From Phoenix dactylifera (Eukaryota; Streptophyta; Magnoliopsida; Arecales; Arecaceae), in assembly GCF_009389715.1 (NCBI RefSeq), contig NC_052395.1, positions 18,318,528 through 18,382,527 of the forward strand: a DNA stretch of 64,000 bases, in the 5' to 3' direction. The position numbers were made by a program, and so were the translations under genes. This document shows positions 57,245 to 64,000 of the stretch, in pieces (the stretch's first letter is position 1; each line of letters starts with the position of its first letter). The notes beneath the pieces are model-generated. The model ran no database searches. It saw nothing but the letters and a program-made list of their open reading frames with translations, and was not told the origin of the DNA.

Positions 57245-58700
57245 ACTTAATTTTTAGTATGATTGGTCATTGATTGGTGGACGCTGCATTTTAGAATTTG
57301 AAAGCTGGATGTAGTCTTAATCTGCAGTATTGGTTATTAATGGCGGGCTATGTAATCTAAAATTTGTAAGCTGGTATATTTGAGTTATGCAGGAAATTAT
57401 TCCCCTGAATTCTCATTCAACAACTCGCTCTTATGTGGAAACTCATCATCTTGTTATGTCTGATGAAAGAGATCAGGATTTTTTTTTTTTTTGAGCAATA
57501 CAGAGCTAAGAATTATTGGCAGTAGATTAGGATATTATTTTCAGTACATGATGCTTTCATTCGGAGGGTAAAAAATATGTACATGAATTCTTTGAACCTG
57601 CAGCTTTGCATAAAAAAAATTAATTCTTGCCCTTGAAAAAAAGGGAGGTGGTGGGAAACCTGAAAGAACGCATCACCTTTTCTCTGATGTTAAGGGAGGC
57701 AAAACTGCCACCCGGTCTCTATTAAAAATCACATAGCATGCACAACAGAGGTAAAGATACAGAGAAGAGTGAGTTTTTTGACAGCTCTACATGAGGGCTG
57801 TTGCAGTGACGTGAAAGTAGATAGGAGCAGGGCGGAGAGTTTCAGTCAAAGAAAAGGATAACACACGAACAGAGGCTAAAAAACACAGCAGAAGAAACAG
57901 ATCAGCTTCGCTGCAGGATTTTTGGCAGAGCTGGTTTCAGAATGAGGAAGAAAAAAGTGAGTCAGAGAGAGGACAAGAAAGCATTGAATCTGTAATTACT
58001 TGAAAGGGCTCTAAACACATTCTCTTGGTAACTAGTTTATCATCTCTTCCACTCCATTTCTTTTGTTTGAAATCTTAAAATCATTGCCTGATTTAACCTT
58101 CTGGTGCCTTTTAAAGCAAGCATACCTGAAGGAGTTGTTTCTCTTATTTACATGTTATGATTTTTCAAGTTACAGCACATGTATAGATTTTCTGATTTAG
58201 CATTGCTGAAACACAGTTAACCTATTGTTCAGTAAGAGGCTTAGCTTGGTGCTTTGGAACTTTCAAACAGCTTTACTGTGGTATAAAAGGCAGATTAATG
58301 CAGGGATTCTTACAGGTGACTGCCTCAACCTTGTTTGGTTATTAAGAAAGCGACGATGCATGATTGCAAAAGTTTTTCATTGGTAATTTACCTGATAAAT
58401 TTTGTGTTATCAAATGCTCTTCTTTTTTCTTGTTGGATGAGGAAAATTTATGGAGTTAGCAAAAGAAAATGTGGCCAAATGCAGGTCCTGTTTCATTACA
58501 AATATATTCACAGTTCAGATTTTTAGAAGTCATGTAGTTCTACAATTATATGCTTGGCTTTAACAGATTCGCTGCTGATCATTTCATTGAAGCCATTCAG
58601 TCCTTCCATTCCCTCTGCCTGTCTGTTGGTATAAAGAATTATGACATGGCATTCTTTGATTCGACAGATTTGTTGGATAGCAAGGCAGATTCACACCCTT
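57245..58700. other. 3' UTR and downstream noncoding DNA
   Basis: The first 300 bp are probably the 3' UTR of the F-box gene; the related blocks TTTTAGAATTTGAAAGCTGG and CTAAAATTTGTAAGCTGG form a small duplication there. A short open frame at 58550-58747 matches nothing I know. Confidence 0.4.
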
Positions 58701-58812
58701 TCCAGAAAGGGTCTGACAATGGTTTCCCACCACTTGTTTGCTCCTAGAAACCCTCCCATCCTTGGAGGGCATATAATTTTCTTTTGAGATTATGGTGACT
58801 ATTTTTCACCAC

Positions 58813-58882
58813 TCGGTTTTGAACATAAGACCTCTTACTTGAAGAGATGGGAGGCAAACTAGCTAATCTACGAACTACTAAT
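58813..58882 (-). mobile_element. Possible tRNA-derived SINE head
   Basis: On the minus strand GATTAGCTAGTTTGCCT resembles a pol III A box. GTTCAAAACCG, about 40 bp on, resembles a B box, at a spacing suited to a tRNA-derived SINE. The 3' end is not defined, and a TA microsatellite (about 58890-58908) adjoins the start. Confidence 0.3.
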
Positions 58883-58908
58883 GAGAGCATATATATATAT
58901 ATATATAG

Positions 58909-61903
58909 TAGACCAATGCTGTGAGTACTTGGAAACTCATCAGCTACAAACTTTAACGAAATATGAACTATGCAGAGCCAATAACTGTTTCAGCAAATGA
59001 AATCATGCTACATCCTTCAGTTTTAATATGTAACACGAAGAACAAGAAAGCAAAAGATTCTACAGAGCAAATCTTCAAAATTCTCTGCATTGGACCTAAT
59101 TTGCCTGCTGAACATAGATATAGATAGTCAAAAACAAATTTTGATGCAGAATAGAAAATCTAATAAGACCTATTAGGAATTTGGAACATCTATAATAGCA
59201 GATACTTGGAGGAAGATGACCAACATGTAATGGAGTGATGAGCCTAATAATATAGACCATCTCTCATTAGATGCAAATTACAGATTTTTTTTATAAAGTC
59301 AATCTGTTAGAAAACCGAAAGACAACTAAATTAAAGGACAATATAGATCAATCAGGCAGGCAGAGCAAGCAATAGAACTAAACTGTACATGATACATTCG
59401 AATAAAAACCCCCCTCTCAACAGCATTAGTTGTAACCCTGGCACGAATGAAATGTTTGGTAAAGCAGCATAACAAATAAATGGCCTGAAAAACATGTATT
59501 TTAAAACTCCAAGTCCAACTCAAACAGGTATAAATAACAGAAATTGTATTAAAAATTCTTTTGATGTTATTCCACAGAAGAAAAATCTTACTGTATTTCC
59601 GTACACGTCAGAAGATGATCAAAATATGAAAGTGTGAAAAGATCAACAAGAAATATCTTCTCAGGAATTTGAATTGCAAGTTCCAAGATCACTATGGAAT
59701 TTCTATATCATTGATCAACGCAAAAGACAGATCAAAAGGAACGTAAAACCTCCTAAATCACCAAAAGATTATCTGAAAGTGACTAGATACTCATCCAACT
59801 GAGGTCCCTGCAAAAAAGTCCACTTACTTAAAAAATTCCAGAGTTCTTTGTCTACAAGAATTCAAACAACCATGTAAAGAAAAAAACATTCAATCAGAAT
59901 AATCAAGAATATTACAAAATCACTGATTTTTAACTCTACTAATCTTAGAGGCTACCCTAGAAAGAAAGATCAACCACCTTGCTAGCCACTTCTAATGAAT
60001 TATGTCTTAGCTTCCATCTATCCATGTTAGAAATCCCTTCATGAAAACTAAACATGCCATGCAATAACAAACTGGAAAAAATGATTCCTATGAGACTAGG
60101 AAATTAATTCTGTGGATTTGTCTCAGCTGCATCTCGGAAAGCCCTATAAGAAATGACCAAACAAGTCCCATAGGTTGTTTTGCTAAACAGAAAGCAATTA
60201 TACTGATGCTTCTCACTAATTAAAGGGAAATAAAAGAGCAGATTCTACAAGATCAACAACTTTATCTCGATTCATCCTGCAACAAACATTTTAACCACAT
60301 GGAACCTATTTAAATTTAGAGGAAGCATGGCTATAACAAATTTCGAAATTAAAGTAGAAACCATCCATAGCCACACACACCCCCAAAAAAAATCATAAAA
60401 GAACTCCCATCAGCAACTAATATTCTGATGGAAGTACCCAGCTGAAAGGTTATTTCTTCACTGCTTTTTTTATTAGACAAAAAATTGGTAAAAGTCATTA
60501 ATATTTGGAACCATAAACTCCTTGGAAAACCTGAAATGCCGATGAGTCAAATTCAAATGAACATTGTATAATCTCATTACCAAGAATAGGTATGCAGCAA
60601 CCAAAATGTTCCAGAAACTACAAGCTCCTAAAATGAATGATCAAATCCTTGTCCAGAAATTAGGCAAAAAAACCATACCATCAATAGTTCTAACAAAACA
60701 GATTTTGTTTTTAAAAGCAGGGCCACATGGATTCTTCGCCGTTATATCTTGAAGATAGAAACTCACTGGAACCTTTGTCATATCTAATGAAACATGCATA
60801 GGCATTAAGAAAAAGGCACCAATACTATACAAAGGACTATGGTAATATACACCGGAACATGTATACAAGAAGCTACTTGAAGAGATTGGCATCGCAAAGG
60901 AATCCCCATGAGAGATCAAATTTAACTAACTCAAAACCAGTTACCATAGAAAACCTGCATATACATGTATTCAACTAACAAGTGAAAGAACTTATAGATT
61001 AGGAGACTTCTTGGTCACAAGCGACCAACATTACCAAATTTATATGCATACATATGCGCATACATACACAAAATGCATGTGTATAACCCAAGCATTTTGC
61101 ACTATCAAACACAAAAAAATCAACACGTCTATTTTTAAAATAACATGATACAACACAAAATCAACATATCATGAAGTACCACACTTCCATGTATGCAAAA
61201 GAAATACTATCATATCCAAATATCATCCACCATAACCTTCTAGCAACCATGAACACACATGCAGAAACCCCAGATTCATCATGAACTCATAGGAAGAGAC
61301 ATCGCCAAAAGACTAAACAGATTGGTCATTAGAAGAGAGAAGATGAAATATAGATTCAAAGTGATATTAAAGAAGTAAGCTTGAAGATTAAATTCTGCCT
61401 ATCCATCCTAGAAGTCTCTCCACGAAAATTCCAATGTATGTGATCTGAGGGAACTGTCAACAATTAGAGCCAGATGATTATTAGTCTATTCACTTTAGAA
61501 ATCACTACAATTTTAGATGAAATAAAATAAATGGAAAAAAAATGTCTCTTACAAGAAAAGAAAATCAATCGCTTTTAAGTCTCGGGTAAATCTCAGAAAA
61601 TGCAATAGTACTACAAACAAGAGCTACCAAACAGATTCTTACAAGCTGCAATATATAACCTTGTTTCTCTCTAGTCATCTCAAGTTACCTACGATAAAAT
61701 GCTGAATGCCAAGTCAAATTAATGGAACAAGATGATTTTACAAACTTGATTACTTCACTATCTTTATTCATTAACTAGCAACATGTTAACAGCATGAAAA
61801 CTATTAATGTTTAGCTGACTCATAATAATAAGAGAGCAACAAATTAAAGATAAATGGAACCCAAAAGCACAGAAAATGTCATGGAGAAGCCCCATGCACC
61901 AAC
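58909..61903. other. AT-rich noncoding DNA, no gene recognised
   Basis: I see no domain in the short open frames. Blocks near 60850-60890 and 61255-61330 have diverged relatives near 62875-62920 and 63595-63670, suggesting an old duplication with a spacing of about 2.0-2.3 kb. Confidence 0.35.
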
Positions 61904-61980
61904 CTTCAAAAGAAAGCATCCTCCTGGCTGATTTTCGCTGCTTTTTCAAATCAGGCATTGGAGCAACCATCATCACAAAT
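61904..61980 (-). other. Candidate exon of an unknown minus-strand gene
   Basis: On the minus strand a good acceptor (TTGCCTCTTCTATGTCCAG) opens a 77-bp segment. It contains, in one frame, VMMVAPMPDLKKQRKSARRM and ends TTTTGAAG before GTTGGT. The family is unknown and no neighbouring exon was found, so this is weak. Confidence 0.25.
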
Positions 61981-63168
61981 CTGGACATAGAAGAGGCAAA
62001 ACAACTAAGACCTCAGAGAATCTGAAATGTAGTACCAAACTTGGGTTAGGAAAAATATGAGTAAAATCATGAGTCAGATCCCAAGCCATGTCTACAGGAA
62101 CTCCTGTACCCAAGAAAGTCAGAAAGCCAGCTTAAAAAAAAAAAGCTTTCAGAACCACAAACTTTGATTCTGAACCATAAAAAACTATTAGAAAAACAAA
62201 GAAAAAACCATCTAACTAGTTTGGACATGGTGGCAGAACAGCCCCTCCATTGCTGCTGCCTGATACCTTAGGTTTCCCTCTAATTAATGCTCATCAGGCA
62301 TCAGCATCTCACTTCAATCTTCAGTGCACTGATGCAGCCTGCCCCTCTGGCGGCCTCTTTCTTTTCACCCTCTCCACTGGCTTCCCTCACCCACTGAGGT
62401 TTTCAAAGGGAATGCTGGAGGTCCTTGTTGGTGAGGGCATCATTTGTAAGTTGACTGCTGGTGTTGTTGTTGGTTTAGGGTTCAAGGGGTTCTATTGCAT
62501 GTGCTTATGCATGCATGTACTCCTTTTATCTGTCACTGTGTACGCTGCTGTATTCTTTACATAACATCTGTGCTCATGGTTGCCCAGATGTTGCATGGGA
62601 CGTCAAAGTCTGCTTGTAGCTGCTTTATAATGTCATTAATATCATAAATAAATTACTTACCAAAAAGTACACCTGTCCAACTTCCACCTTCAGATATCAC
62701 CAAAACCATACCATGAACAATTTCCATCCACTTAAACCACAGAAATTGGCAGAGTTTCTTGCATGATGATATTTTTTTAAAATTCACTGGAAATCACAAG
62801 TTATCATATCTGTGAAAATACATGAATAGAAATTAGGAAAAGACATCAAAACTACATGAAACATTTTGACAACATCCATAGAAACAAGTGTACCAGAAGC
62901 TACCTGGAGTAAAGTGTATAGTTTTTCAGAAAAACAGATTAATCAAGAGAACACCCATGAAAGCACAAACTCAATAATGCAATGTGAAGAGCCAGAACAG
63001 AAGAATTCTGCATATATTTGTTCTAATACAGACAAAAGTTCACTGCAAGAACAAACTTGGTAATTGCAAAACTACACTTTCATCAACAATCCAAGTTGCA
63101 CCACCGAAGCAAAAGAGGGGGGGGGGGGAGGAGGACCAAACAAGTCAACACTAACTTACAACAATTTT

Positions 63169-63209
<41 letters not shown>

Positions 63210-64000
63210 GGGGGAGGACCAAACAAGTCAACACTAACTTACAAGCCAACAAATTTTAGCAGAAGATTGCAACCCCCATGCTTTAAAGATAAATAAATAA
63301 AAAAAAGAAATTGTATCTCATGGATGAAGGTAGGGTGATGGTTATCCTTTAGAGCTACCATTCATCTAACTTCAAAAAAAAAAAAAACAGTCTACAAAGT
63401 ACAAACAGTGAAGGAAGCAAAAAGGTATCATTACAATCCATAATCTCTGCATAGAGACTAACTACATACGAAGATTTTCAAACTTATTCGCCATCCAAAA
63501 GAACACCTGAAATCATGGACTCAATATGCTACAACACCCAAACTGCCTGCAAAGCAAAAGATAACGACCATCTACAATCTCCAGAGATCATAAAGCATAT
63601 GTAGAAACCCTGGATCCATCTTGAACTGAAATAGGCAAAGAGAAGCCCTGCTAAAAGATTCTCCCATTAGATCAGCTACTAGAGAAGGCAATCAAAATTC
63701 ATGCGGTGGTGAAAGCATAAACTGGAAACCCCCTTTTAAGAACATCAGATGTGCAGCAAAAGAGCATTTCTAAGTTACCAAACATAAACAAACGATAAAA
63801 ATGATAGGAAAAATAACTTTGATCATCCGAAAAATATCTGCAACAGACCATATAAACAAATAGTGGCTAACTCTTCCAATCAGAAACCAAAAACATCATA
63901 TAGAACATATTTTCAAAATTAAAAAAAATCCTGCAATATGTAGCAAAAAAAACTATTCTATTGAGATGAACAAGATGACCGATAGTCTCTATACATTCTC
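61981..64000. other. Noncoding DNA with a retroposon-like insert and G-runs
   Basis: At 62220-62665 a less AT-rich block ends AATATCATAAATAAATTACT and TACCAAAAAG, a 3' end style seen in plant LINE-like retroposons, but no coding match supports this. At 63115-63245 two copies of GAGGACCAAACAAGTCAACA (63131 and 63214) flank T- and G-homopolymers. No gene is seen. Confidence 0.35.

Noticed and set aside
58550-58747. Plus-strand open frame of 65 codons
   Set aside because: No recognised motif, no splice signals and atypical content; probably chance.

Overview
The window is nuclear DNA of a flowering plant. It has GT-AG introns, a nuclear chloroplast-antenna gene, a plant-specific PPR-E gene, a family of plant F-box/LRR genes and many plant retroelements. 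A monocot, perhaps a palm, is my guess from general resemblance; the sequence does not prove it.

Genes. A complete three-exon Lhcb3 gene (LHCII type III, minus strand) lies at 551-1561. Three F-box/LRR (FBD-like) genes lie at 12197-13873 (+), 37417-38975 (-) and 49070-57244 (+). All three have the same layout: a long first exon, two short exons and two phase-0 introns. An intronless PPR protein of the E subgroup is at 31478-32767 (-). An unidentified minus-strand gene seems to start near 29906, below a good TATA box at 29981-29990. Decayed F-box pieces at about 35.6 kb and 45.5-45.9 kb suggest the F-box family was once larger here.

Mobile DNA. Region by region: a degraded LINE with a poly(A) tail (2.43-3.18 kb); a 2.55-kb solo LTR with TATAT target duplications inside one copy of a tandem repeat (5.29-7.84 kb); a LINE split by a truncated Ty1/copia element (16.2-18.3 kb); a complete-length but broken Ty3/gypsy element with two 459-bp LTRs (23.14-28.46 kb); a miniature LTR element (TRIM) with identical 137-bp LTRs (28.82-29.26 kb) and further TRIM copies at 42.1, 43.2, 51.2 and 54.3-55.4 kb, the last a tandem array; a second, related 288-bp-period array at 40.5-41.4 kb; a LINE RNase H remnant at 39.8-40.4 kb; and a decayed copia pol at 43.4-45.0 kb.

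Structure. Many insertions sit inside older local duplications, so relative ages can be read from the nesting. Approximately 1-kb repeats that include the proximal promoter occur three times upstream of the third F-box gene. An inverted repeat with arms of about 300 bp surrounds the 42.1-kb TRIM. The last 6.7 kb (57.3-64 kb) holds no gene I can recognise. No tRNA, rRNA or CRISPR array was seen. The most unusual biology here is the TRIM family, with one apparently very recent copy, two array-forming families and a shared LTR motif, together with the promoter-containing repeats.
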